Positions 26,826 through 39,057 of a DNA stretch of 64,000 bases are shown piece after piece. The translations under genes and the position numbers were made by a program. Source of the DNA: Pyrenopolyporus hunteri (Eukaryota; Ascomycota; Sordariomycetes; Xylariales; Hypoxylaceae). The first letter of the stretch is position 1. The number at the start of each line of letters is the position of its first letter. The stretch is from assembly GCA_902806595.1 (NCBI GenBank), contig CADCXC010000046.1:1-64000 (forward strand), written 5' to 3'. Below the pieces are notes generated by a model. It had not been told where the DNA came from, ran no database searches, and saw nothing but the letters and a program-made list of their open reading frames with translations.

Positions 26826-28520
26826 CGTTTATTAATATTATTTTTTAAATTATTTAGTTTATATTTTTTATTAAACGGTGGTTTAAATTACGATTTAAAT
26901 TTAAACGGTTTAATATTTTTATTCGACCGTATTTAATATTTATTATTAACGAAAAATATTAATGTCTTTTTAATTTTATAAATATATTTATATTTTTTCG
27001 AAATAATATTATATATTTTAAAAAGTTTTAATATATTTTTATGTAAAATTAATATACGATAAATATTAAAAAAATCTTAAGTAAATCGAATTAAATAATA
27101 TACGAAAAAGATATTATAAAAAAGATTTAATTATCGATTATAATAATTAACGAAATATTTTTAATTAATATAATTATCATTAAATAATTTTTATATAATA
27201 TGAATATAAAATACGTATTAAAAATTATTATAATTTATAAACGTTATATATTTCGAAAATATAAAAAATATTTTTAAATCGTAAATATAATATAAATTAT
27301 AACGAAAAAAAATCTTATTATATTATTCGTTTCGATTAAAATTATAATTTATTTAACTTAATATATATAAACGTATGTCGTTTCGCATAAATTAACGTTT
27401 AATTTTTTTTTCGTAAAAAAATATATAATATTTATCGACGAAATAAACGTTTTCGATTAAATAATAATTTATAAGTTTTTATTATTTACGAAAAAATTTA
27501 AGCGTTTTAAAAAACTTAAATACTTTTAATAATTTATTTTTTTTCGAATATATTTAATTTTTAAAAAATATAATAATTAAATAATTATATTCGTTAAAAT
27601 TTATTAAAATAATTATTAATAAAAGGAAATATAATAATAAAAAATATATATATACGTTTGATATTTCCTTAAATTTATGTTTTTAATTATATAAATAAAA
27701 ATAATAAAAAAGTTTTTTAAGTTATTTTTTAAAACTTTTTTAATAATAAAAGTTTTTTTAACGGTTCGAACGATTTAAACACTTAAAAAAAATATTTTCT
27801 ATTTCGTAAAATTAAGTTATTTTTAATTAAATTAATACGGTTATTTTTTTTTCGATTTTTAAATAAATATAAATTATTCGAAAAAATATTTTCTTTTAAT
27901 TTTTCGTCGTTACGTTAATAATTTTTAATTATAATATAATAAATATAATATATTAAATAATATAAAATGTTTTTATCGTTCGAATCGTTAAAGTATAATA
28001 GTAAATCGTAGTTATATTTATAATTTAAATAGGAAATTTTAATTTTTAAAATAATTTAATTATACGAAAAGTTTAATAATATATTTTTTTTAAAAGCGTT
28101 TATATTTAAATATTTAAATTTATTAATTTCGACGTTATATATCGATAAAATTAATTCGTCGATTAAAAATATTAAATTAATAATTAAAAATAATATATCG
28201 TCGATTAAATATAATAAATCGTTAATCGAAAGTAATAAATTATTTAATAAAAAAAACGAATTAAATTTTTTTATAATCGTATTAAATAATAAAATGTTTT
28301 TATTTTTTCTTTTTTTTATTTTTTCTTTTTCGATAATATATCGCGTATATTAAATTATAAAATTTAAATTTAATTACGTCGTAAATTTATAAAATATATA
28401 AAATTACTTTTAATAATAATTAATTAATAATTTTTATTATTTTATTTAAATATTTAAGTAAATATTTAATTTAATTAATATCTTTTAATATTATATAATT
28501 AAATAAAGATATGCGTTAAA

Positions 28521-31500
28521 CCATATATGTAGCTTTAGCAGTTAAGAGTACGGTGTGTCGCACTATATGTTAAACAGTACGGTAAAATAAAAATGAATGG
28601 CGGTTTAGCGGTTTCCAAGACTTCGTCCAGCCTACTCATATCGTCAAGCCTTAGTTACCCCTTTTATATACGCGTATATTAACACTCGGTAATGCCCCGC
28701 AAGGTCCTGCCACAAGAAATTACCGTAAGTATTCAGAGGAGATCATTGTTAATGCATCTAAAATATATGTTACGAGCCACTGGTCATTGTATAGTGTTTC
28801 GTGAATTGTTCCGACGATAGCCAGATTCTTGTAATCTAGGTAGGTATTACTTACAAAGGGGAAGGGCAAGTAGTAGGCATTACCAGTTTCTGTCAATTCG
28901 ATGAATTCTCTGATAGGACCACATTATCATTTCTCGATACTTGTGGCTTAGTATGTCAGTTCTCTGCTCCAAGTATTTGCCTTGGTATAGCCATTTAATA
29001 CTATCTAATTGGGTTGGTAGGTGAGGTATACAAGTAGCTAAGAGGCAACCTAATAGCGAGAAGGCGAAACGGACAAGCGAAAAGCGAGGCCAGAAACTAT
29101 AAGTTCGGAACAGAACGAGTTTACTAGAAGGGGAAAGGGAATGCTATTATAATATCTATTTAGTTCACTTACTGAGATAGCTTAAATTCAACGTTACGTA
29201 TACCTAAGTAGACGCGTCCTATCAACCCTACCCGGTATAAGTAGAGAACTAGGATCAAGATGATATTGCAGTACTCGGTCCTATTGACCCGACAACTTGG
29301 ACACGCTGTTCTTACGCAAGGAAGGCGGGAGTAGTAAAGCCTATACTAACTCTTAAACCAAGACCCAATCTAGGCGCATGATACTTTAAAACTATAGCAC
29401 GTCTAGCGTTCGACATTACGGTGAATGAGGTATCTCCTCTTCATCAAATACTATTATACTGCTATTTTAGAGTATACCACAATAATATCATGGTTCGGGC
29501 CTATGGTAGGCGCCATTAACACGAGAGAAGTGTTTAATTCGACTCTAAGGAAAGTTTATGAGCTCCTTCGTCTGCTTTCATGGAATAAGATTCCACATAT
29601 AAGGCCGACCATCGCATTCCCCTCCGAGGATCGGCTGGATATTGTAGATATATGTACGTCCGTGTATCTGGGAGATGTTTGGGGCGCAAGGGATGTTGGT
29701 ACTACATGCTTGTCATCGGAGTCTGGAAACGGAGAATATTTTTGACCATCTGCCGCCCCGTACTTTGGGAATCCTTGACGCACTTACATTAAGCTTCCCC
29801 TGACAGATGTATAACAGCCCAGACAGGCCTTGGGTAGTGCAATGATTTCCTAATTCGTCACGCCATATCCTAATAGAGACGGTGCGTATGTTGTTTGTCG
29901 TAATTTGGTACGTAATCATACCCTTATCGGGGGTCGCTTGACGGGATCGAGATTCCACTCCATATGACTGACTCGCGAGATGGCACATGGGTGTTTCCAA
30001 ATCTGTCTATCTATAGCGCAAGATATGGTTTAGGCTAAATGCTAGGCATAGTAAGGAGATTTGGAGACGTTCGAGGCCCCCATCTGGAGTGACGTTAACG
30101 ACTCGACGATCCAAATTGAAACGACGTCATTGGGCGAGCCGTGCAACCAGGTCTAATTATAATGTCTCGCCGGATCTTCATAAGCGTTTGAGGACCGTGG
30201 GCCGGATATCAAAGCGGGCGGAGATCGCGGGACAAGGAGCCGAATCGGCTGAGGTAGGTTGTTCAGGGGGACGAATAAACGGCCCGGAGAAGAATCCCAA
30301 AAACCCGGAATAGAAGGTGCTTATTTTAATGAAGCTTAATTCACCACCCGCCTTTCGTACGGGCATGTGATCAGCCGTGGCGAAATCCCACGTCTTGACA
30401 ACGGGAACGGATGGCAGACATGCATGGGCAAATGCATCGAGCCGCACCGTTAATTGGACCTCTATGGACTCTTAACATACGGACGTAAAAGACGCTATGC
30501 CGTGGAATATCCTCTGCGACTAGCCGGGACGAAATAGAATGAGAGAGGCCACAGCGGAGCGGGACGGCTCGCTGCGCAAGTCAGTCTCGCGCTACGTAAA
30601 CTTACATACGATGTGAACCCGGACGGGAGTACACATTGGAGTAAGTTTTGGAGAACACTTAGAAAGGGGGAGTCCTTGAAGTGAGAAACAAGCTTATGGT
30701 CCCTGAAATAATCTCTTCCGGATGCGAGGGTTACATTCTGTCCCGTGTTGCGCACGTGTGCACCGCTTGACGCACCCCAGACTCCGTAAGGACTGCCTAA
30801 AGAGCTTTCTCGGCCCTAGACGCGGTGACGGGATGGGAGGCCGAGATCAGATGAACCTGAAGCAGATACGATTAACCGAGTTGGACTCGTTGCAAGCCTG
30901 ACCTCTTGCAGGCTGAGCTGCATGTTTGGCTTGCGGGTTCCCGCCTTAAGTAACGACCCTTAGAGTTACAGCGACGAACCGGTTATTTGATCTTAGATTC
31001 TTGTGATGCATCCCGAGGGCATCAGTTACTACCTTACATAGGTATACATATATTGTACAATACATATGTACATACACGCAGGGCCAGGAATCGTCCCAAA
31101 CTTGGGTCTCTCTGGGTTCGGCGGTTCGGTCTGGGCTGCAAGCAAGTCGGACAGTGCGAGATTAGCAACCCCGGATCCCTGAGGGACCATGCGCTGATCT
31201 GGGAACCCACGGTCACGCTCATCCCGTAAAGTCACATTGATCATCGATTCCTAGTAACATCGGACTTATTGTCGACGTTATAGAACCGGTGAACGGTTTG
31301 CTCAGAAAAAAGATGAGGGAAACGCCTCAAACGTCGCGCTAACTTACTCGCCGAATCCATGTAATAGTTTGTGAAAAAATCTGAAGGAGGGGAGAGAATT
31401 GAAGGACCAATGAGAAGACCCTGTTTAGTAAAGCGATAAAGAGCTTTGTTTGCTAGTTGAGCAATGATGTCTATGGCTAGGTACCTACTTATATACCCCC

Positions 31501-33990
31501 AATGGGGAAGAAAATAATGTCGTGTTCTTGATGCCCCGGTTAGCGTTATGCTATAGGTGGATATCACGGAATATACCGACAAGGGAGTTGTATGGTAATA
31601 GTGGACAAATTTTTTTTTTTTTGAACTGGAGATGGCTTCTGCTCTAGATTTACGAGAGAACATTAGAAAGATGAGGGCCCGGTTGATTGTGGATAGGATG
31701 CATGGCATTCCCGAACATTCCGGAGCCAGAAACAACCACGCCCAGTTGTCGCGGTGGGATAGCTTTCTAGCGTGTGGAATCTAGGGTCTAATCGAGGAGA
31801 AGCCTTAGTAAGGGAGGAAACGAGAATTCCAGGTATAGTGCGCCGTATCATGTATGTGTGTGGTATGCACGTATGTAGGTATGTACACATGTCAGAGTGT
31901 CGGGCGCGGCGCTATTCTAAACGGTTGTTAGGGAGTCGTAGGATGCGGTGCGGTAGTAGTGGTAATAACGGTAGTTGAGATCTCGCGAAGCTACAGTACA
32001 CTTAATTGCCCTAGGTATGTGGGTAGGTAGGTAGGTAACTAAACGCTGCAGAATACGTTTACCTAGAGGGCGTAGAAGCATGTGAAGAGTCTGACATGCA
32101 TGGGTGTGTACCATGCATGCAAGTCCGTGTACGTGCGTACCTTAGTGGAAGATTGGTCTAATATATTGGTGAGCCCAGACCGGGTGATGTAATGATAGAG
32201 AATGTCGAGAACCGAGATGACGGCAGGTTTCTGTAATTTCCCGTCAGAACACGATATATTCAAAACTGACGTGGGCTTATAAGGATTAATCAGTTGGTCG
32301 ACGACTGAGCCGCCCGGTTTGGTGCGTAAAGCAGCTCGGAAAGTATTGCTTGCCAAGGCCTTGCTTGAGTGCTGACAACTTCAACGATCTCACGTTTGGA
32401 TCGCGGGCCATTTCCGATTTGTCAAGCTGTTTGGGTTAATCGCGATGGGAATAGCAATGTCACCGCATCTGACCACAACTCCAACGTGAGCGACGGTGCG
32501 AGGATGCCCTTGGAACAGACTCCAACGAATGATGAATTGGAGGTGCCTCTCTGAAATCCTCTGACCACGATCCGGGGTAGTTTGGTTGATTTCCCCTTCG
32601 AGTGGCTCTAATACCTGGATCTCGAACTCCGAACTCCCTGTCGTGGACAGGAAGTTGCTCCGACACAACACTCCCCAGGTTCTACTATCTCTAGGATTCG
32701 GTTTGTATGTGACCTGGCATTTGCTATGTTAATACTCTCCTTCTTAGGTCTGGATCAGCTGGATGTCAGAGACGATACCCGACTTGCCAGGATGAATTGG
32801 CCAATTATATCCGTTGCTTATAAATATTGGTGGATACGAACGATGCGACACCCGATCATGTCCCCTGTCTGTAATATTATCTGGTGTAGAATATCGATAC
32901 ATGTGAACTTTTTCGTCGAAGCCTCATCTCGAATTATGAGCTGGCTCCTTGTTAGGGTATGTAGGCGTGTATATCGGGGCGTGGCCGGCTACACGTAGTA
33001 ATAATTTACCACGTTATATAATACCTACGTCTGTTCTATCCGGCCATTCTCCTTGGTGGGTTGTCCAGTCTCTGCTGTTTGGCTCGAGTTTGCTCTCTTC
33101 CCATGCTCTTTATATAGGGATAATTAGAGCCAGGCTATCGAGTTTCAACTTGTTCGGCGGACTCCCTTGCTCCCAAATTTTAACAAGATATCTCTGTCGT
33201 GCCAAGCGACTCGTAATTCGACCGAGATCTATCCCGGCTTCTGTCCAAACGGGATCGGCGAACCTGTACTATAGTACATACGTACGGTACACGGTAATTG
33301 GCATACGCATACGTAATAACCTGGGCAGCCCTTGATCCATAGCTGGACGGCTTGAACACCCAGGGCTACTAGTTCTTTCGACGATAGCTACCTTAGCTAG
33401 AGGGCTGGTTGAAGTCGCTAACGCAGGCCCAGTCCACTCGCTCACACGAAAACACGAGTACAAACCCGAAATAGAGTGTCCGTCGGGAAGAATAATAACC
33501 CCAAACTGTGGCACGATAAAAGAAGGGCCAACAAATCCTTCCCTTCTGATTTTAATTGTCGCACCCCCGGTCTAGGCCGACACGCGACAAGTGGGCCGAG
33601 GAACCTGGTTAATAATAGGTGAGCACCGTGTCGTCGGTGTGGCAGCAGTCCCGCATATGCACACTTCTGGCTAGGAGTTCCCAGCTAGGCTAGCACCGCA
33701 TGCGATTCTAGTGGTTCTTCTAGAAGATAACCCTTACCGGCTGGGGCATCCGGGAACTTGTGAGCTAAGGCGATTACGGGTGGGCGTCGTCCACGCAGCG
33801 AAGTTCTTCCCTCCGCAAGCAAGGACATAAGACCCGGCGGTACCGTGTCGTAGTGGGATCCTAGTCTGGTTGGGTCTGTTCCTGGGAGCGAGCGGCAGTG
33901 GTTGCGATACATGATTAAAAAGGCAGACGGCCCCATTGGCGACGAATCCGAGCGGTGGTAGACCATACGAACTGGGCGTTGCTGTTCTTC
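28521..33990. other. Ordinary-composition DNA without a defensible gene
   Basis: Base composition jumps to normal at about 28,520, but I found no spliceable gene or conserved motif in these 5.5 kb. The longest open frames (for example 31,241-31,735 on the minus strand, with a run of four lysines) show no recognisable domain and read like chance. Small motifs present are GTATGTAGGTATGTACACAT near 31,870, GGTAGGTAGGTAGGTAAC near 32,020 and a T11 run near 31,611. It may be decayed euchromatin or an intergenic spacer next to heterochromatin. Confidence 0.6.
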
Positions 33991-36415
33991 CTGTTGTTTT
34001 TCTTGTTGGTAAATTCGAATGTAAGAAATATCTTCTCTTAAACTAAATACTCTCCCCTTCCCCTCCTTGTCTTTTCAAGCTCGAACAAACTCTTGCTGAC
34101 AGGACATAAGAAGAACAACCATAGCAACGACAATTGAAAAAAGAGAAATAGAAATAAAAATATTAAGAAGGGAGAAGAGGGACAGTGGGACTGAGTTAAA
34201 TCATATTTTTTCCCTCTCTCTTTCTATTCACGGTCTTACCTGCCTTGCCTCACTGAAGCACTTGCTGCATACTACCTACCTGCCAACCGGCGGTTTCCTC
34301 GATTTCCACCTACGGCACCTACACTACCTACCTACACTACCACCTAAACAAAGGAAACAACGTCGAAACCTTCACTCGAATCACCACCCACCTCGACTCG
34401 CATAATAGAGTCGTACCTGCCTATAAGACTCGACAATGTACGTACTATGTATCCCAGCATCGCTTCACCATGTGAATGAACTTTAGGCACCTGTCAACTC
34501 GATCCTCTTGAAAATACCTAAAATCATAAAGTCGCAAAATCACAAAATCATTCCCTGTCTCCATTTACCCTCCCTCATTTTCCGGAATTATGTACCTTTT
34601 GCTGACTGCATCCTTCTTTTTTACCCTCCTCTTTAGTCCAGCTCCCCATACCCTATAATCACTTTCTCTCACGCACGCATACACGCGCGCACACACGCAC
34701 ACTCATATACAATACCTCTATTTCAAATCTCACTGCTGGATGGTCTTCCCTAAAAGATCCTCTACTCTCACTCCTCGCACATGACCTCCTCCCCTAACTT
34801 GCTGCTTCACCTGGGATCGCACAAGTTGGAGGTCAGCTTTGCAGCTCTCTAGCGCTATTTCTTTTCCCACCAATCTGTGAAAAGCTTCCTTTGCGACCGC
34901 CCTACGCTGCGAACCAACCAGAACGGAACACAAGGATCGATATCGCAGGACCAAGAGCCGATTGGTGGGTTCAGTGCTGCGTCCTGTCATCCTGTGCCGC
35001 ATTTACTCGGATTGTTGCTCGTGATTGACCGCGCATACACTGCACATACACGACAGCGAACACAGGAGCTCATTTCGCAGTTCGGCCTTCGTTCTGATCG
35101 CTTTTCCTCCAACTGGAAAAGGCCGACGCAGCCGCAGACGCAGCCGCGGGCATAGGGGCATAAGGGTATAGGGGATCCGCGCCAGAGTCCCCTGCAAGCA
35201 CCAGAGCTGCGAGCTGCCCCGTTGTCTGCGTCCTATCGTTTCATCGATGAGATAATACTTTTTGACCATAGTACCAGAGGTCCCTTGCTAGGCTGGCTTG
35301 GATAGGTGGTAGGAGCTAGGGCAGGACGCGGGACGCGCGTGGGAGGGAGATTGGGATATTTGGGGGTCACCCTCTCGTTGGGACAGGTCCCTGTTGGAAC
35401 CGAACAAATCGAACAAATCGACGAATCGACAAATCGAGAAATCGACAGAAAACCCCGCCGTGCGACGCTCCACAGACCTTTTTTTGCTCGGCTGCAGTGC
35501 TGCAGAAACGTCATGACGTCTATAGTAAGTACATCGTTATTCTCCCTCATTTTCCCATTACGCCTCATTACATGAACTTGCACCTTGTCAAACCCAACCA
35601 TAACTATATACGGCCCTTACGGTCGCGTCACGCGTCTCGTCTAGTCAGCCATCGAAGCCAATCTCACCTAGGTTATTTGGCGCACGGGAGGCCAGATACG
35701 ACCAGTCTATCCAGTCTATCCATTCCCACTAGCTCGGGCTGCATACCTTAGCCCTCCCGGTCCCCTCTCCTGATTCACTTTTCTTTTTCTCTTGGGACGG
35801 CCTGTGTTCCACACCCTCTTTCCCTCCCACCACTCATCATCCTCCCGTCGTCTTCCAATCTCCTCCTAGAATCCCTTCACCGCCTCGCCTGTCCAGACCA
35901 CCCCGGAAGCCTCGTGTCCCCCACACACCATCGTCTCGTCAGCCCCAGGGCCTTACTTGCTTTGACTGCTTATGTTAGACGGTCCTTACCTATTCCCATC
36001 GCAACGGCACGGAGCGAAGCGATGTGCCGCTACGCCCCAAGTCAGCCAAGTGTCGAGCTTGATTGGTACGCGGTTTATGATTGTCGCAGATGCCCAAGTC
36101 GCCAGCTTGGAATTTGGGAATTTGGGATTTGCCTTATTTACCCCCCTTGCACGACAGTGACGTTTTGGCTCCCGAGCGTCGCCTTTCAAAACTCCTAACT
36201 CCCTTCTCCCATTACTCATCCCCTTACCCTCCCCATTTAACTCTAGTCCGGCCCTTTTCTCCCCAAGCTTAACCCCCACTCTCTTGCTCGGCTTATTATG
36301 CCACGCCTCATCATTGGGACTATCTCAACACTCTTGTGATCCGGTCTCGAATATGCTCTCCTAGCACGTGTATCCTACCACGCCTCTATTATTTGCACGG
36401 ATATCCTAGCCGATC
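33991..36415 (+). other. CT-rich upstream region of LST7
   Basis: The plus strand becomes pyrimidine-rich (CTCTCCCCTTCCCCTCC near 34,050; further CT tracts at 34,610-34,640 and 35,760-35,880). A CACGCACGCATACACGCGCG-type tract lies near 34,670. Such CT-rich DNA is common in promoters and leaders of filamentous fungi. No convincing gene is seen; the open frames here are short and overlap on both strands. It probably contains the promoter and 5' leader of LST7, perhaps with a leader intron. Confidence 0.5.
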
Positions 36416-38038
36416 ATGACAATTTCTCAGAAACCTGCGATATTACCCCTGCTAACCCAGATCCAGCTATGTCTGGCGCACTATTGCGATCTACATGGAC
36501 CTACGCCTCTCATGGTTACCGAGGGTCTACCGGTGCCATGCAGACAATGTTGCGATGACAATTCCGAGCCATCTCGGCCGCAAACGAGTACTGCGGGGCA
36601 CGGCGCACAGATGGCCGTCACCGATGCCCTGCGCAAAATGACCCTCGGAGCCCCGCGGAGCTCATCGACCCCCGTCACGGATCAAGAAGCCAAAACTCAT
36701 CAAGCATCATTACCCCGAGCTTCAAAAGCTGGTTCTAGTGGTGCCGCTCAGTCCACTACCGCGGCCGTTCAGACGCCGCCACAAAGTCCACGAAATCCCC
36801 CGGACGGCTTTTCTGAAGCGAATGGCAAGGGTGGCTTACGGCGTGACTCAAGTTTTCGTAGAACCTATGACGACTATGTCACGAAGCGAGCCAGCCCGTG
36901 CCAGAATTGCGCGCTGACGCTCCCCAAGCGGCAGGAATCGAAAATTGGGAAGGAGAGCACAAGTACCACTACAACCACAGACGCCAAATCCGAACAACGT
37001 GGACCTGTATTACGCACACGTGCCCCGTACGCCCGTGTCTATGGAGGAAGCAACGAAATTAGTCCGCCAAACTCTAACCCGCACTCCTCGTGCGCTTCCG
37101 ACGTGGAAGAGGATATATTACTCGGAGATAATGCCAAAGCGTCGAACTCACAGCGCCGCCCTGCCACTTCAACTTCGCATTCAAGCGTCTCATCGAGATC
37201 CAGTGTAACGCAACACACGCACTACCTAGATTACACCTCAACCCGGGAACCAGTGGTACCGGCTACGTACTCCATAGTCCGTGCCTCTTGTTTACGGACT
37301 CTCTCTTTCGAAACCCTTCCACGACGGCCCGAAACTTCCCAGCCGGGCCCCTCTCTTCCGTCGCCTTTGGCCAGTATTCCGCCCTCGCTCCAATATCCGT
37401 CGATTGGCCATGGCCCCGGCTATATCACCGCGGCGCCAAATCCGCAATCCGCCGCCAACGGTGGCCCGATTTTCTTCGGCGATCCTTTCGCGGGTTATAC
37501 TACTGCATATATATTCCGTATTCCGGATGTGCATGCACGCGGCCGGAAGAGGGTCTACGCGTTCCTGGCGCTCAGCACACACCGCGAACGCCTTGCCATG
37601 AAAACTTTCAGTTACCTATCTGGCGCATTCCGGGACCTTGCGAACTGGATTCAGGAACTAGCCGAAGCGGAAGCCGAGAGAGATCGCGAACGCGAGGAAG
37701 CTAATAGTCCGGTCGCCGCGCTAAATGCGGCGTACGGCCACGGCGGATTTGGTAGCGATGGCCCCCGCGATAGTGGCATAGGTCTCGGCCTCGGAGGCGG
37801 GTTTGGTGTGACCAGCTTGGATCGCGAACGAGACAGAGCGAACGACTCGAGCAGCTTCCTAACCGGCGGTGGTCGCGGCGGTTTCATGCAACGCATGGGC
37901 GGATCTATGGGCCCGGGCGGGTTTGCCCCTAAAGCCCGCGGCCTTGCGGAGCTCGTAGGCCTGCCCGACTTTTTCATCGAGCTGCATACCCGCTTCGTAC
38001 AGCTGTTGCTAGAGTTGGGGGTTGTGCTCTCTTCTTGA
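36416..38038 (+). CDS. LST7: Lst7 / folliculin family protein
   Basis: This is the fungal folliculin homologue. In yeast, Lst7 pairs with Lst4 as a GTPase activator for the Rag-type GTPase Gtr2 and helps amino acids activate TORC1 at the vacuole. The 540-residue frame has the family start, LAHYCDLHGPTPLMVTEG at about 20-37, cysteine pairs CRQC (42-45) and CQNC (162-165), a Ser/Thr/Pro-rich linker, then REPVVPATYSIVRASCLRTL (278-294) and the longin-type block GPIFFGDPFAGYTTAYIFRI from 350, followed by RRVYAFLAL-like and MKTFSYLSGAFRDLANWIQ segments. A Glu/Arg coil and a Gly-rich tail follow. The first about 18 residues are doubtful: GCTAAC and CAG at 36,451-36,466 look like an intron end, so the true first exon may lie upstream. 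It lacks the C-terminal DENN part of animal folliculin. It converges on RPT3. Confidence 0.85.
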   Translation: MTISQKPAILPLLTQIQLCLAHYCDLHGPTPLMVTEGLPVPCRQCCDDNSEPSRPQTSTAGHGAQMAVTDALRKMTLGAPRSSSTPVTDQEAKTHQASLPRASKAGSSGAAQSTTAAVQTPPQSPRNPPDGFSEANGKGGLRRDSSFRRTYDDYVTKRASPCQNCALTLPKRQESKIGKESTSTTTTTDAKSEQRGPVLRTRAPYARVYGGSNEISPPNSNPHSSCASDVEEDILLGDNAKASNSQRRPATSTSHSSVSSRSSVTQHTHYLDYTSTREPVVPATYSIVRASCLRTLSFETLPRRPETSQPGPSLPSPLASIPPSLQYPSIGHGPGYITAAPNPQSAANGGPIFFGDPFAGYTTAYIFRIPDVHARGRKRVYAFLALSTHRERLAMKTFSYLSGAFRDLANWIQELAEAEAERDREREEANSPVAALNAAYGHGGFGSDGPRDSGIGLGLGGGFGVTSLDRERDRANDSSSFLTGGGRGGFMQRMGGSMGPGGFAPKARGLAELVGLPDFFIELHTRFVQLLLELGVVLSS

Positions 38039-39057
38039 GCCCAGCGGGTCTCCGGCAACGTTACACGCAGTGATCCATGATGGCACTTAATTTATTGTTC
38101 TGCGAGCGACCGAAACGATCCTTATGAAGACGTAATGACGAAAGACAAAGTCAGATTGTCGAGTTGAAGGCGATACCCAAACAAGCCTCCTGCAATTGAA
38201 AGTTTTTCGTTCGAGACGTTGGTTATGGTAGTTTACGCAGAATCTTTTGGCTTGCATGATACCCAAACTTCTAGTTGAAGCACGTGTTCTTGCGCTAGTC
38301 GGCGTCTTTTTATTTCATTTATTTTTTTAATTTTTTTCTCTATTCTGTCCTTCTGTAAGGAAGATACCCATTCTGTATTACTATTGCCCTTCACCTTGTT
38401 TTAATTGCGTTCTGATATGGATTTGATACTCCAGGGGTGCGTCGCTCTGGTTGCGATTGCGTAGCATAGCAGGTAAATAGGCGTATAAAAGAAAGGGTCG
38501 GGTAATGCATATCGAGAAAATGCCAGACACTTGAAGGCATATGAGCAAGCTCAAGCGGCTTGAAGGAACGAATGACTGGATGACGATGAGGAAAGGAGGT
38601 ACGGCGATGCCTCGTACGGGTGTGCTAGGCGTCCGGTGTACAATCTCACGGAGATACGATTTTTCGAGCCTCGCGGTCAATTTTTCTTCTTTTTAACAGA
38701 TTTCCCTATGAATTAGGAAGGACTATCATAGATAGAAGCGGGCTATGGCTAGACAAATAAGAGCGTTAGTGCAATGTTCATGAATCTTGCAGTACTCTAG
38801 TAGTAGATCTTGTGTCACTGAAAGGCGAGTACGTGATTAGTTCGTTTGGCTGCATTGCATTGCTTTGATATACTTCTACACTTGGCCAAACGCAGCAAGC
38901 TGCGGCGCTTAGACCAGCCTCTATTCCCACCGAACCCCCTTATCGCTAGGGGAGCCCGTATTGCTCGACGGATGCATGACCGCGGACGCCATCCTTCCGT
39001 ATCCCCTCCATCTTCCTTCAAATTGTTAGGTGTGCCGAAACTTAGGTCTAACTCCGC
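38039..39057. other. Intergenic region between convergent LST7 and RPT3
   Basis: This should hold the 3' ends of both genes. A T-rich stretch occurs near 38,308-38,342. I see no further gene; the short frames have no recognisable motif. Confidence 0.6.

Larger units (their letters stand above)
1..28520. other. AT-rich, RIP-mutated repeat block (isochore; possibly pericentromeric)
   Basis: The block is very AT-rich (about 10% G+C by eye) and stop codons fill all frames. The remaining cytosines are almost all in ACG or TCG; CpA and TpG are nearly missing, and CpT and CpC are scarce. Known fungal biology: RIP turns C into T in duplicated DNA, mainly at CpA, and leaves AT-rich heterochromatin. 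Inference: this is a pile of old transposons mutated by RIP. Eroded repeats listed separately are still recognisable in it. The left edge lies outside the window, so full length is unknown. Centromere identity is possible but cannot be shown from sequence. Confidence 0.9.

Noticed and set aside
1..28520. Centromere call
   Set aside because: Long RIP-mutated AT-rich DNA fits fungal centromeres, but transposon islands and subtelomeres look the same. Without CENP-A data it stays a possibility only.
1..28520. Mitochondrial DNA insertion as the source of the AT richness
   Set aside because: I see no mitochondrial gene text and no long frame in any code, and the CpG-retaining pattern with eroded repeats fits RIP better.
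31241..31735. 164-codon open frame on the minus strand
   Set aside because: No start context, domain or composition that suggests a protein; it contains a poly-Lys from a T-run and overlaps other chance frames.
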